From JAVXNW01 sp036645575 (GTDB lineage Bacteria > Bacillota > Clostridia > Christensenellales > Aristaeellaceae): a stretch of DNA of 12,901 nucleotides. The translations under genes and the position numbers were made by a program. The notes beneath the pieces are model-generated. The model was not told the origin of the DNA and searched no databases. It saw only the letters and a list, made by a program, of their open reading frames with translations. Every line of letters begins with the position of its first letter. The stretch's first letter is position 1. Positions 6,858-12,901 of this stretch are shown piece by piece. The stretch covers positions 1-12,901 of the forward strand of contig JAVXNW010000074.1 in the NCBI GenBank assembly GCA_036645575.1. The letters are read 5' to 3'.

Positions 6858-6909
6858 AAGCGAAGCGCCCGCACCCGCTTGCGTGGGCGGCGAGGGCGGG
6901 CGTCCGCTT
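6858..6909 (-). promoter_or_regulatory. Intercistronic mRNA stem-loop
   Basis: On the minus strand AAGCG-GA-CGCCCGC (6909-6896) pairs with GCGGGCG-CTT-CGCTT (6872-6858), 12 base pairs around a ~23-nt GC-rich loop. No T-run follows. It lies between the exported-protein gene and the permease gene. Such stem-loops commonly protect the upstream message and make an abundant exported component outnumber its permease. That role here is inference. Confidence 0.55.
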
Positions 6910-6920
6910 ATGCGTTATGT

Positions 6921-7487
6921 TTACTTGGCGAGTAGTTCTCCAAGCGGCGCAATGACGCTTGCAATCTTGTCGGCCTGGGTAATGGTGATGCCATAGGTCT
7001 CGGCCAGCTTGTCAAAGAGGCCGTCGGCATTGCCTTCGGCCACGACGATGCCGGCGTCGGCCTTGCTGATGCAGGGCTCAATGAACTTGTCGGAGAGCTC
7101 GCCACGGCGCGCGCTTCCGCCGATGTGCAGCGCAATGATCTTGACGCCGGCGTCCTTGGCGGCGGTCAGCACGGCGTCCACGCGTTCGAGTTCTTGATTG
7201 GCGTCAATGCCAGCGGCGCCAAGGCCCTTGGAGCTTCCGCCGACAGCGACGATGAGCGTCTTGTATTTGACCACTTCTTCGGCGGTCACCAAGGTATTGA
7301 GGGTATAGTCTTCCACCTTGAGCTTGGTCAGCATGACCTTGATCATCTCGGCGTCGGCGCTCTGGCCGGCGGACATGACCACATAGGGGCCAGGATAGGC
7401 CGGTGTCGTCTCGGCAAACGCGCCAAGGGCGCTTGCGCTAAGCAAGGTCAAGCATAGGAGCATTGCCATCAGTTTACGCATGATCAT
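6921..7487 (-). CDS. Small exported protein resembling DUF6305
   Basis: A signal peptide (MRKLMAMLLCLTLLSASA, cleavage likely after AFA) precedes a ~165-aa soluble domain. The domain opens with PYVVMSAGQSADAEMIKVML and contains a Rossmann-like pattern of short strands (YKTLIVAVGGSSKGLG, VKIIALHIGG, ADAGIVVAEG). From memory it matches a family named DUF6305, whose function is not established. Two start codons are possible, ATG 7487 and ATG 7481, behind a GGTGAT ribosome site; the upstream TTG 7541 would destroy the signal peptide. It heads an operon with a TRAP-like permease, so it may be the extracytoplasmic partner in place of a DctP binding protein. It is much smaller than DctP (about 330 aa), so it may instead be a regulator or chaperone of the system. 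Confidence 0.8.
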   Translation of the reverse strand: MIMRKLMAMLLCLTLLSASALGAFAETTPAYPGPYVVMSAGQSADAEMIKVMLTKLKVEDYTLNTLVTAEEVVKYKTLIVAVGGSSKGLGAAGIDANQELERVDAVLTAAKDAGVKIIALHIGGSARRGELSDKFIEPCISKADAGIVVAEGNADGLFDKLAETYGITITQADKIASVIAPLGELLAK

Positions 7488-7509
7488 ATCACCTTTCTCT
7501 TGTTCCGTC

Positions 7510-7541
7510 TGTTTTCTTTCCCCGTGAGCGGATTGTGTCAA
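7510..7541 (-). promoter_or_regulatory. Candidate promoter of the transport operon
   Basis: A perfect -35 TTGACA (7541-7536) lies about 50 nt upstream of the DUF6305-like start. The -10 at 17-bp spacing is poor (AAGAAA-like), so either an activator is needed or this match is chance. Confidence 0.3.
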
Positions 7542-7597
7542 GCCCTCAAGTCTTGCGCAGCATGAACGTACAGCTCGAGGGGGTGGTGTGGAGGGGG

Positions 7598-7721
7598 GCG
7601 AGTAGCCCCTCCTCCGCGTTCAATAACCCGCGTGAGCGCAGCACGGCACCGCAGTGCCGGGCTGGCGAGCAGCCCCTCCTCCGCGTTCAATAACCCGCGT
7701 GAGCGCAGCACGGCACCGCAG
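7598..7721. repeat. 57-bp direct repeat, two copies
   Basis: Copies at 7598-7654 and 7665-7721 differ at one base (gcgagT versus gcgagC) and are separated by 10 bp. A partial third similarity (gcagtgccgtgctagcg, 7744-7760) follows next to the recD2 stop codon. The unit holds no recognisable gene. The near identity implies a recent duplication or active maintenance. Confidence 0.85.
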
Positions 7722-7734
7722 CGTCGTGCTGCGC
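7703..7734. repeat. Perfect 10-bp inverted repeat after recD2
   Basis: GCGCAGCACG (7703-7712) and CGTGCTGCGC (7725-7734) flank a 12-nt loop. One arm lies inside the second 57-bp copy and the other outside it. No T-run follows on either strand, so termination by this hairpin would be factor-assisted at best. Confidence 0.55.
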
Positions 7735-7753
7735 GCGTGGTCGCAGTGCCGTG

Positions 7754-9958
7754 CTAGCGCTCCGGCGTCTCGCCCAGCATCTCCCGAAGCACTCGCGCAA
7801 GGTCGGAATAGCGCTTCGAAATGTAGTTGTTCTCTACCATCCCCATGACGCACGCCTCGCGCCCTACCACCACCACCAGCTTGCGCGCACGCGTCACCGC
7901 TGTGTACAGCAGGTTGCGCGTGTACAGCATCGCGGGCCCGCTGATCAGCGGAAGCACTACCGCCCCAAACTCGCTGCCTTGGCTCTTGTGCACCGACATG
8001 CAGTACGCGAGCGACAAATCCTCCAGCGCCTCCCCTTCGTAAACCGCTACCCGCTCGTCGTCAAAATGCACTTCCGCCGTGCGCCCCTCTGGGTCAATCG
8101 CCTCCACAAAGCCGATGTCCCCGTTGAACGCACCGGTGCCCATCTCCCCGTTTTTCTCCCACTCGATGTCGTAGTTGTTGCGCATCTGCATCACCTTGTC
8201 CCCCTCGCGCAACATGCTGTCGCCCACCGCAAGCGTCCGCTTGCCCGCCGCCGCAGGGTTGAGCAGCTCCTGAAGACGCCGGTTGAGCGCCCACACGCCG
8301 CACTCGCCCTTCTTCATCGGACTCATTACCTGAATGCCCGTGAGCGGATCGCTGCCTAAAAACTTGGGCAGGCGCGTCTTCACCAGTTCCCCCACGATCT
8401 GCGCCGCTTGCTCGGGACTCTGCGCCTTCTCAAAAAAACAGTCGCTGCCCTTCTGATTGAACACCGGCATCTCCCCATGGTTGATCCGGTGCGCGTTTCG
8501 GATGATCGCGCTCTTCTCCGCCTGCCGGTAGATCTCGCTTAGCCGGATCACCGGCACTGCGCCGCTTTCGATCAGGTCGCCCAGCACGTTGCCCGCGCCG
8601 ACCGAGGGCAGCTGGTCCGCGTCGCCTACCAGCACAAGCCGCGCCGCCTCCGGAAGCGCCCGAAGCAGCGCGCACATCAGAAAGATGTCCACCATCGACA
8701 GCTCATCCACAATCAGCGTGTCCAGCACCAGCGGGTTTTGCTCGTCCCGCTGAAAGCACTCGCCCTCGCCCCCATATTCTAGCAGCCGATGGATGGTCTG
8801 CGCGTCCTCGCCCGTCGCCTCCTGCATTCGCTTGGCCGCGCGCCCGGTCGGCGCGCACAGCTTCACCTTGCCCGCCTCGCCCATCAGGTGCACCATGCAG
8901 TCGATGCAGGTGGTCTTGCCCGTGCCCGGCCCGCCCGTCAGCACCGTGACGCTTCCGCGCATCGCCGCGCGCACCGCGTCTAGCTGCTGGTGCGAAAGCG
9001 TCACCCCCGTATCCGCTTGGTACGCCGCGATCTTTCGCTCAACCGCTGTGCGCTCAGCCGGCTGCGCCGCCTTGAGCCGCGCGCTCAGCCGCTTGGCAAC
9101 TTCCTGCTCCGCGCGATACGTCTGGCGCTTATAGACCACGTTTTCCCCGTCTTCGCCCACGCGCTCAATCACCTCGCCCGACAGCACCAGCGCCCGTATC
9201 GCCACTTCGAGCGTCTCCTGCCCCACCGCTAGCAGCCGCTTCGCCTTCTCTAGCAGCAATGACCGCGGCAAGAACATGTGCCCGCTCCCGCTCACCGCCT
9301 CCTCTAGCACAAACCGCACGCCGCACGTCAGCCGATGCGCGCTCTCCGGCTCCACGCCCAGCGAAAACGCGATCGCGTCACAGGTCTTAAACCCCACGCC
9401 CTCCACCTTGTCCGCCAGCAGATAGGGATCGTCGCGCACCACTTGCTGCGTCTGGTCGCCAAATACGCGCACGACCTTCATCGCAAGCGCGACACTCAGC
9501 CCATAGGTCTGCAAAAACACCATCGTCTGCCGACTCTCGCGCTGCGCGCGATAGCTCTCCTCGATCATCGCCGCCCGCTTGGGCCCTATCCCGCTGATCT
9601 CGGTCAGCCGCTCCGGCTGCGTGTCCAGCACCGACAGCGCGCTTTCGCCAAACTCATGCACGATCAGCTTCGCCGTCGCCGGACCCACGCCCCGGATCAC
9701 GCCCGAGCCCAGATACTTTTCAATGCCGGTGCGCGTCGTCGGCCGCACGCTCTCGCACGTGCTCACCTTCAGCTGCCGCCCATAGTCGCGGTGCTCGCTC
9801 CACGTCCCCTGAAGCTTCAGCCGCTCCCCCGCCGATACCGCCGGAATAACGCCCACGCACGTCACATGCTCGCGCCCCGCCTTCACGCTCATCACCGTAA
9901 AGCCGTTTTGGTCGTTTCGGAACACGACCTCCTCCACCACGCCCTCAACTTCAGCCAT
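7754..9958 (-). CDS. recD2: SF1B DNA helicase RecD2
   Basis: This is an ATP-dependent 5'-3' DNA helicase of the RecD2 (RecD-like, RecBC-independent) family, about 735 aa, a normal length. Numbered from the frame's first ATG at 9973: N-terminal OB-like region (~7-75), helix-hairpin-helix elements (VIRGVGPATAKLIV 92-105, EISGIGPKRA 125-134, VEGVGFKT 190-197), Walker A GGPGTGKT 347-354, DELS 424-427 (motif II), GDADQLPSVG 450-459, SVHKSQGSEF 660-669, and LLYTAVTRAR 688-697 (motif VI). All helicase motifs are intact. RecD2 takes part in replication-fork and mismatch-repair-related processing in Firmicutes. Three in-frame ATGs (9973, 9967, 9958) are possible. I prefer 9958, 2 nt after the stop of the cysteine-cluster gene, giving a tight coupled pair. 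The two upstream ATGs would overlap that gene by 8-14 nt. Confidence 0.95.
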   Translation of the reverse strand: MAEVEGVVEEVVFRNDQNGFTVMSVKAGREHVTCVGVIPAVSAGERLKLQGTWSEHRDYGRQLKVSTCESVRPTTRTGIEKYLGSGVIRGVGPATAKLIVHEFGESALSVLDTQPERLTEISGIGPKRAAMIEESYRAQRESRQTMVFLQTYGLSVALAMKVVRVFGDQTQQVVRDDPYLLADKVEGVGFKTCDAIAFSLGVEPESAHRLTCGVRFVLEEAVSGSGHMFLPRSLLLEKAKRLLAVGQETLEVAIRALVLSGEVIERVGEDGENVVYKRQTYRAEQEVAKRLSARLKAAQPAERTAVERKIAAYQADTGVTLSHQQLDAVRAAMRGSVTVLTGGPGTGKTTCIDCMVHLMGEAGKVKLCAPTGRAAKRMQEATGEDAQTIHRLLEYGGEGECFQRDEQNPLVLDTLIVDELSMVDIFLMCALLRALPEAARLVLVGDADQLPSVGAGNVLGDLIESGAVPVIRLSEIYRQAEKSAIIRNAHRINHGEMPVFNQKGSDCFFEKAQSPEQAAQIVGELVKTRLPKFLGSDPLTGIQVMSPMKKGECGVWALNRRLQELLNPAAAGKRTLAVGDSMLREGDKVMQMRNNYDIEWEKNGEMGTGAFNGDIGFVEAIDPEGRTAEVHFDDERVAVYEGEALEDLSLAYCMSVHKSQGSEFGAVVLPLISGPAMLYTRNLLYTAVTRARKLVVVVGREACVMGMVENNYISKRYSDLARVLREMLGETPER

Positions 9959-9959
9959 T

Positions 9960-10460
9960 TCAGCCATCCACATCGCCGCCTAGCATCCCGCGCGCGTCCC
10001 TGAACACCCGCTCAAGCCGCGCCCACGCGCCCATGAACGCGCGCATTTGCGCGTCCTGCGCAAGCAGCCGCACGGCGGCCTTGGCCGCAACCACAAATTC
10101 CGGATCAAGCCCGCGCATTCCCCCGCGCATGAGCGGGCACATCGCCCACGCGCGGCTGTCCAGCCGAACCGTCCACTCCCCCCGAACCCTTACCGGCGTC
10201 AGCGGGAACAGCCGACAGGCCAGCGGCCGCTGATCGCGCGCGCACGCGCCGTGGCACGTGCACATCTGGCATCCGCCCAGATCCTCCGTATCCGCGCACG
10301 TCGCCCAGTCCCCCACGGACTCGCCCGGGAACAGGTATACGCCGCCCTGCCCGTCTTCGTCGCCCTTGCAGCACGCCCCGCCGCACAGCGCGCCGCAGTC
10401 GCCCTTGAGCGGCGTCGTTTCTTTCAAAAGCGCCCGCGCCTCCGTCAGTTCAAAATTCAT
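9960..10460 (-). CDS. YkgJ-like cysteine-cluster protein
   Basis: This is a 166-aa cytosolic protein rich in cysteine. From the chosen ATG (10460, with GGGAGG 6 nt upstream): C22-x3-C26-x3-C30-C31 near the N terminus, then C55, C64, C67, C69, C73, and C82 in RPLACRLFPL, plus C108. The CxxxC...CC start and the RPxxCRxFP motif are typical of the YkgJ/UPF0153 family, thought to bind zinc or an Fe-S cluster; the role is unknown. It is followed within 2 nt by recD2, suggesting co-expression. An upstream 24-codon extension of the frame lacks a ribosome site and runs into the ferredoxin promoter region. Confidence 0.85.
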   Translation of the reverse strand: MNFELTEARALLKETTPLKGDCGALCGGACCKGDEDGQGGVYLFPGESVGDWATCADTEDLGGCQMCTCHGACARDQRPLACRLFPLTPVRVRGEWTVRLDSRAWAMCPLMRGGMRGLDPEFVVAAKAAVRLLAQDAQMRAFMGAWARLERVFRDARGMLGGDVDG

Positions 10461-10519
10461 GGACAGCCTCCCATTTACCTTACAATCGCCTGCAATTGGC
10501 GGTGTTTTGATGTTTTTAC

Positions 10520-10548
10520 TTGCATTTTTCACCGGGCAATGCTATACT
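10520..10548 (+). promoter_or_regulatory. Ferredoxin promoter (extended -10)
   Basis: TTGCAT (10520-10525), a 17-bp spacer, and TATACT (10543-10548) preceded by TG one base upstream (extended -10). Transcription should begin near 10555, about 25 nt before the start codon. The divergent cysteine-cluster gene begins 60 nt away on the other strand, and no equally good promoter for it was found. Confidence 0.8.
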
Positions 10549-10579
10549 ATCGTCAGAATTATTGGGAGGTGCGAGAATT

Positions 10580-10750
10580 ATGGCTTTTATCATTACTGAC
10601 GAATGTATTGCATGCGGCGCGTGTGCCGACGGTTGCCCCGTAAACGCGATTTCCGAAGGCGACGGCAAGTATGTGATCGATGCGGACGCCTGCATTGATT
10701 GCGGCGCTTGCGCGGATGCCTGCCCCGTCGGTGCGCCCCAGCAGGCGTAA
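10580..10750 (+). CDS. 2[4Fe-4S] clostridial-type ferredoxin
   Basis: A 56-aa electron carrier with two CxxCxxCxxxC clusters: C9, C12, C15 and C19, then C38, C41, C44 and C48 (ECIACGACADGCP and ACIDCGACADACP). This is the classical length and internal duplication of low-potential anaerobe ferredoxins, which serve enzymes such as pyruvate:ferredoxin oxidoreductase and hydrogenases. The ATG at 10580 has GGGAGGTG 8 nt upstream. It is the only plus-strand gene here and is monocistronic, with a strong promoter and terminator. That fits high expression. Confidence 0.96.
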   Translation: MAFIITDECIACGACADGCPVNAISEGDGKYVIDADACIDCGACADACPVGAPQQA

Positions 10751-10772
10751 GTTTTCGTCATCTTTTCGAGAT

Positions 10773-10803
10773 AAGAGGGCGGTCAGCTGACCACCCTCTT
10801 TTT
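10773..10803 (+). terminator. Ferredoxin terminator
   Basis: AAGAGGG (10773-10779) pairs with CCCTCTT (10794-10800), with an inner GGTC/GACC extension around AGCT, then TTT (five T in all with the stem end). On the minus strand the hairpin is followed only by TTAT, so it may also stop the converging kinase transcript weakly. Confidence 0.9.
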
Positions 10804-10820
10804 CGTCGCCCCGCGCCGGT

Positions 10821-11702
10821 TTAGTTGACGCCCAGCGCCTGCGCGGCCAGCAAAAGCGCGCCGGTCACGCCGCTATTGACCCCCAGCCCCGGCGGCACGA
10901 TCAGTTGATCGATGTGCTCCAGGATCATGTCGCTTGCGATATAGCCGCCCATCAGCTCGCGCGTCTTTTCCCGGATCATCGGGAACAAAAACGCCTGCTG
11001 CATGACGCCGCCGCCCAGCACGATCTTCTCCGTGGACAGGATCATCAGCATCGCGACGCAGAACTGCGCCAGATAGTACGCCTCGATCTCCCAGCCGATG
11101 TGCCCCTCGGGCAGGTCCTTTGACGAAACGCCCCAGCGCGCGTCAAACGTCGGGCCCTTCGCCAGCCCCTCGAAACAGCCCTTGTGGAATGGGCAGAACC
11201 CGTCCGGCGCGGGGTCTTTCGGATGCGCGCGCAGGATAAAATGCCCCGCCTCCGGGTGAACCAGCCCGTGCACCAGCTTTCCGCCCGCGATCACGCCGCC
11301 GCCGATTCCCGTGCCCACCGTCAGGTACACGAGGTTGTTTACGCCCTTGCCCGCCCCCAGCATGAACTCCGAAAGCGCCGCCGCGCCGACGTCGGTGTCA
11401 ATGCCGATCGGCACATGCAGCCGCGCCTTCAGCGTGGGCACGAGCGCGCAGTGCTGCCACGCCAATTTGGGCGAGGTCGTCACATAGCCATACGTCGGGG
11501 ACTGCGGGTTCAAATCGAGCGGGCCAAACCCCGCAACGCCCAGCGCCTCGATGCCCTTGCCCTCAAAGTACGCCGAAATGGCCTCCAGCGTCTCCTCCGG
11601 CAAAAGCGTCGGAATGCTCACGCGGTCCGCTATCCGCCCCTGCTCATCGCCGATTGAGCACACCATCTTGGTGCCGCCCGCCTCCAATGCGCCCAGCTTC
11701 AT
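10821..11702 (-). CDS. scrK: ROK-family sugar kinase, fructokinase-like
   Basis: A 293-aa sugar kinase. The N-terminal phosphate-binding motif EAGGTK is at 7-12, the catalytic aspartate D104 lies in IDTDVGAAAL, and a second glycine-rich ATP site is at GTGIGGGV (130-137). The ROK zinc site is H154, C170, H173 and C176 (HPEAGHF...FCPFHKGC), followed by GLAKGPT. The short C-terminal region and FCPFHKGCFEGLA are typical of the Bacillus YdhR/GmuE-type fructokinases, which phosphorylate fructose (and sometimes mannose) to the 6-phosphate. Specificity is inferred from similarity. It starts at ATG 11702 behind a GGATGGGGTGAG stretch, has its own promoter, and converges with the ferredoxin gene. No sugar transporter or hydrolase is next to it. 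Confidence 0.9.
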   Translation of the reverse strand: MKLGALEAGGTKMVCSIGDEQGRIADRVSIPTLLPEETLEAISAYFEGKGIEALGVAGFGPLDLNPQSPTYGYVTTSPKLAWQHCALVPTLKARLHVPIGIDTDVGAAALSEFMLGAGKGVNNLVYLTVGTGIGGGVIAGGKLVHGLVHPEAGHFILRAHPKDPAPDGFCPFHKGCFEGLAKGPTFDARWGVSSKDLPEGHIGWEIEAYYLAQFCVAMLMILSTEKIVLGGGVMQQAFLFPMIREKTRELMGGYIASDMILEHIDQLIVPPGLGVNSGVTGALLLAAQALGVN

Positions 11703-11740
11703 CCGCTCACCCCATCCTTATCCACAAATCCTTTGTGCCT

Positions 11741-11769
11741 ATATTACCACATACGCGGCCATCTTTCAA
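11741..11769 (-). promoter_or_regulatory. Promoter of the ROK kinase gene
   Basis: TTGAAA (11769-11764), a 17-bp spacer and TAATAT (11746-11741) give a near-consensus sigma-A promoter ending 38 nt upstream of the start codon. It begins 20 nt after the stop of the preceding membrane-protein gene, so the kinase need not depend on upstream transcription. Confidence 0.8.
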
Positions 11770-11789
11770 TCCTGACCGCACGCTTTTGC

Positions 11790-12614
11790 CTATCCGCCCC
11801 TGGCCAATTGCGCAAGCGCCGCAATGTGCGCAAGGCGCATATCCACAAAGGCGTATTTGATTTGACTGGAAAACGTGAGCGGCGTCGCCTGTTCATCCCG
11901 CGACAGCTTTTCGCACGCCGCCTTGAGCCTGTCAAGCAGCCCCATCCAGGTCTCCGCCACCGGATTAGGCGTCGCGCCCGCCGCCGCCGCCAGGCGCGCG
12001 CGCGCCCTTTCCGCCTCTTCCGCCTCAATCGACAGCGCCGCCCGAATGAGCAGCGGCTCGACCTCGGCCTGATCAAGCGCGAGCGCGTGCGCGCTGAGCG
12101 CGCCGGTCAAGGCGCGCAGCGCGTCCTCGCCGCCCGTCAGCGCGCCCATCTGCGCGTCTGTCCCGGTGATCCGAAGCGTGAGCTCCGGCGCGGCCACACA
12201 GCGCACCCGCGCATCGATCTTTTCCGTTTCCAGCAGGTTTTCCTTCACCTTGCGCGCGTCCTCCGCGCGGTCGTAGGCGTTTCCGATCACCGCGCTGCCC
12301 GCTTCATCGGTCAGCACATACCCCGCCGCGCCGCGCGCCACGTACCGCGCCGCCTCCACCCGCGCCTGCGCTTGGTCGCTCGTGCGCGCCAGCTCCACAA
12401 GGTGCGCGCTCAGATCGGCAAAGCGCACTTCGCGCGTCACGCGCGCGCCCGACGCGGGCGCTTCGCCCAGGTTGACCGACACGCTTTGAATCGCCGGACG
12501 CGCAAAAAAGACAAAGGCCGCCAGCGCCATCACAAGCGCCAGAACGAGCCAGAGCGCCGGGCACGGCCCGCGCCTGCGCACATAGATGCGCCCGTGCCGC
12601 CTGTCGATGCGCAT
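11790..12614 (-). CDS. Single-pass membrane protein, possible SPOR-like domain
   Basis: A 274-aa protein with a short Arg-rich cytosolic N terminus, one transmembrane helix at about 19-38 (ALWLVLALVMALAAFVFFA) and an extracytoplasmic remainder. The inside-positive topology is clear. Residues ~85-150 (AARYVARGAAGYVLTD... GNAYDRAEDARKVKENL... LTLRITG) resemble SPOR-type domains, which bind denuded peptidoglycan; the match is to pattern only. The C-terminal ~100 residues are Ala/Glu/Arg-rich and probably helical. I chose ATG 12614 because GGGGGAGG lies 8 nt upstream; ATG 12620 is too close. A longer open frame upstream to 12746 lacks a ribosome site and is probably an artefact of high GC. Confidence 0.75.
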   Translation of the reverse strand: MRIDRRHGRIYVRRRGPCPALWLVLALVMALAAFVFFARPAIQSVSVNLGEAPASGARVTREVRFADLSAHLVELARTSDQAQARVEAARYVARGAAGYVLTDEAGSAVIGNAYDRAEDARKVKENLLETEKIDARVRCVAAPELTLRITGTDAQMGALTGGEDALRALTGALSAHALALDQAEVEPLLIRAALSIEAEEAERARARLAAAAGATPNPVAETWMGLLDRLKAACEKLSRDEQATPLTFSSQIKYAFVDMRLAHIAALAQLARGG

Positions 12615-12658
12615 AATCATCGCCTCCCCCAGCCAATGATATGCGCATCCGAAAGAAA

Positions 12659-12699
12659 ACTTGCCCCACGCGATTCGCCCGCAGACGGCGCCGGCAAGT
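12659..12699 (-). terminator. Possible weak terminator of the upstream gene
   Basis: On the minus strand ACTTGCC (12699-12693) pairs with GGCAAGT (12665-12659), followed by TTTCTTTC. The loop is long (27 nt, GC-rich with further pairing), so efficiency is doubtful. Confidence 0.3.
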
Positions 12700-12768
12700 G
12701 CCTTGTCACCCATGGCCGCACCCGGCCTAGCGCCCCGCCGCCTCACCCGGCTTTATCGCGCCATCGCC

Positions 12769-12901
12769 TCACCCGATGTCCAGTTCCGAGCGCTCGACCG
12801 GGACGATCAGGTCGGTGTAGTGCACGTGCCGCCCGTCCTCCAGGTTGAAGTTCATCAGTTGCAGGGTGAACAGGTCGTCAGACACCGTGAGGTTGTTCTC
12901 C
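12769..12901 (-). CDS. C-terminal end of an unidentified protein (partial)
   Basis: The last 43 codons of a minus-strand gene run off the window edge and end in TGA at 12771-12769. The peptide includes LFTLQLMNFNLEDGRHVHYT and ends LIVPVERSELDIG. Codon positions are GC-rich at third bases like its neighbours, which supports real coding. No family is recognised from this fragment. The gene would lie upstream of the membrane-protein gene with a 154-nt gap. Confidence 0.55.
   Translation of the reverse strand, partial: ENNLTVSDDLFTLQLMNFNLEDGRHVHYTDLIVPVERSELDIG

Noticed and set aside
7598..7721. CRISPR array
   Set aside because: Only two copies with a 10-bp spacer and 57-bp units; no cas genes are present and the proportions are wrong.
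7620..7853. 77-aa minus-strand frame running through the 57-bp repeats
   Set aside because: It overlaps the recD2 end in another frame, and only its tail is repeat-derived. There is no ribosome site or conserved pattern.
11733..12848. 371-aa plus-strand open frame opposite the membrane-protein gene
   Set aside because: Extremely Arg-rich composition, spans two minus-strand genes and a promoter, and shows no recognisable domain. It is a GC-content artefact.

Overview
The window looks like chromosomal DNA from a GC-rich Firmicute, most likely a strictly anaerobic gut-type Clostridia member. The evidence is a full T-box riboswitch, a clostridial 2[4Fe-4S] ferredoxin, a RecD2 helicase, Gram-positive ribosome binding sites (GGAGG types) and occasional TTG starts. 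No phage, IS, CRISPR, tRNA or rRNA gene is visible. Genus-level placement is not supported by anything I can see. All genes but the ferredoxin lie on the minus strand.

Region 1 (1-3038, minus). A consensus-like promoter drives a ~290-nt T-box leader with a mutually exclusive antiterminator and terminator. It leads into a single 838-aa protein that fuses a xylose-isomerase-like TIM barrel (sugar phosphate isomerase/epimerase family) to a complete acyl-CoA synthetase. The leader's UGGU element calls for a tRNA with discriminator base A, and the specifier loop fits Leu (CUG) or Ala (GCU) best. Amino-acid control of such a fusion is unusual. Downstream of the gene lie a purine-rich tract and a hairpin-bearing GC-rich repeat.

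Region 2 (3066-7541, minus). An apparent operon runs: small exported protein (DUF6305-like), TRAP/DctM-like large permease, 49-aa two-helix membrane protein, membrane-anchored zinc amidohydrolase of the AstE/aspartoacylase (M14-like) family, then an intrinsic terminator. It reads as a secondary transporter with its own extracytoplasmic protein and a substrate-processing enzyme. Beyond the terminator is an exported protein of unknown function whose only well-placed start codon is ACG. Hairpin-forming repeats separate it from the T-box promoter.

Region 3 (7598-10460, minus). A 57-bp tandem duplication sits just past the end of recD2. recD2 overlaps or abuts an upstream gene for a YkgJ-like cysteine-cluster protein.

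Region 4 (10520-12901). A strong promoter drives the lone plus-strand gene, a 56-aa ferredoxin, which ends in a clear terminator. Converging on it is a ROK-family fructokinase-like gene with its own promoter. Upstream of that are a single-pass membrane protein with a possible SPOR-like domain and the C-terminal 43 codons of an unidentified gene cut by the window edge.
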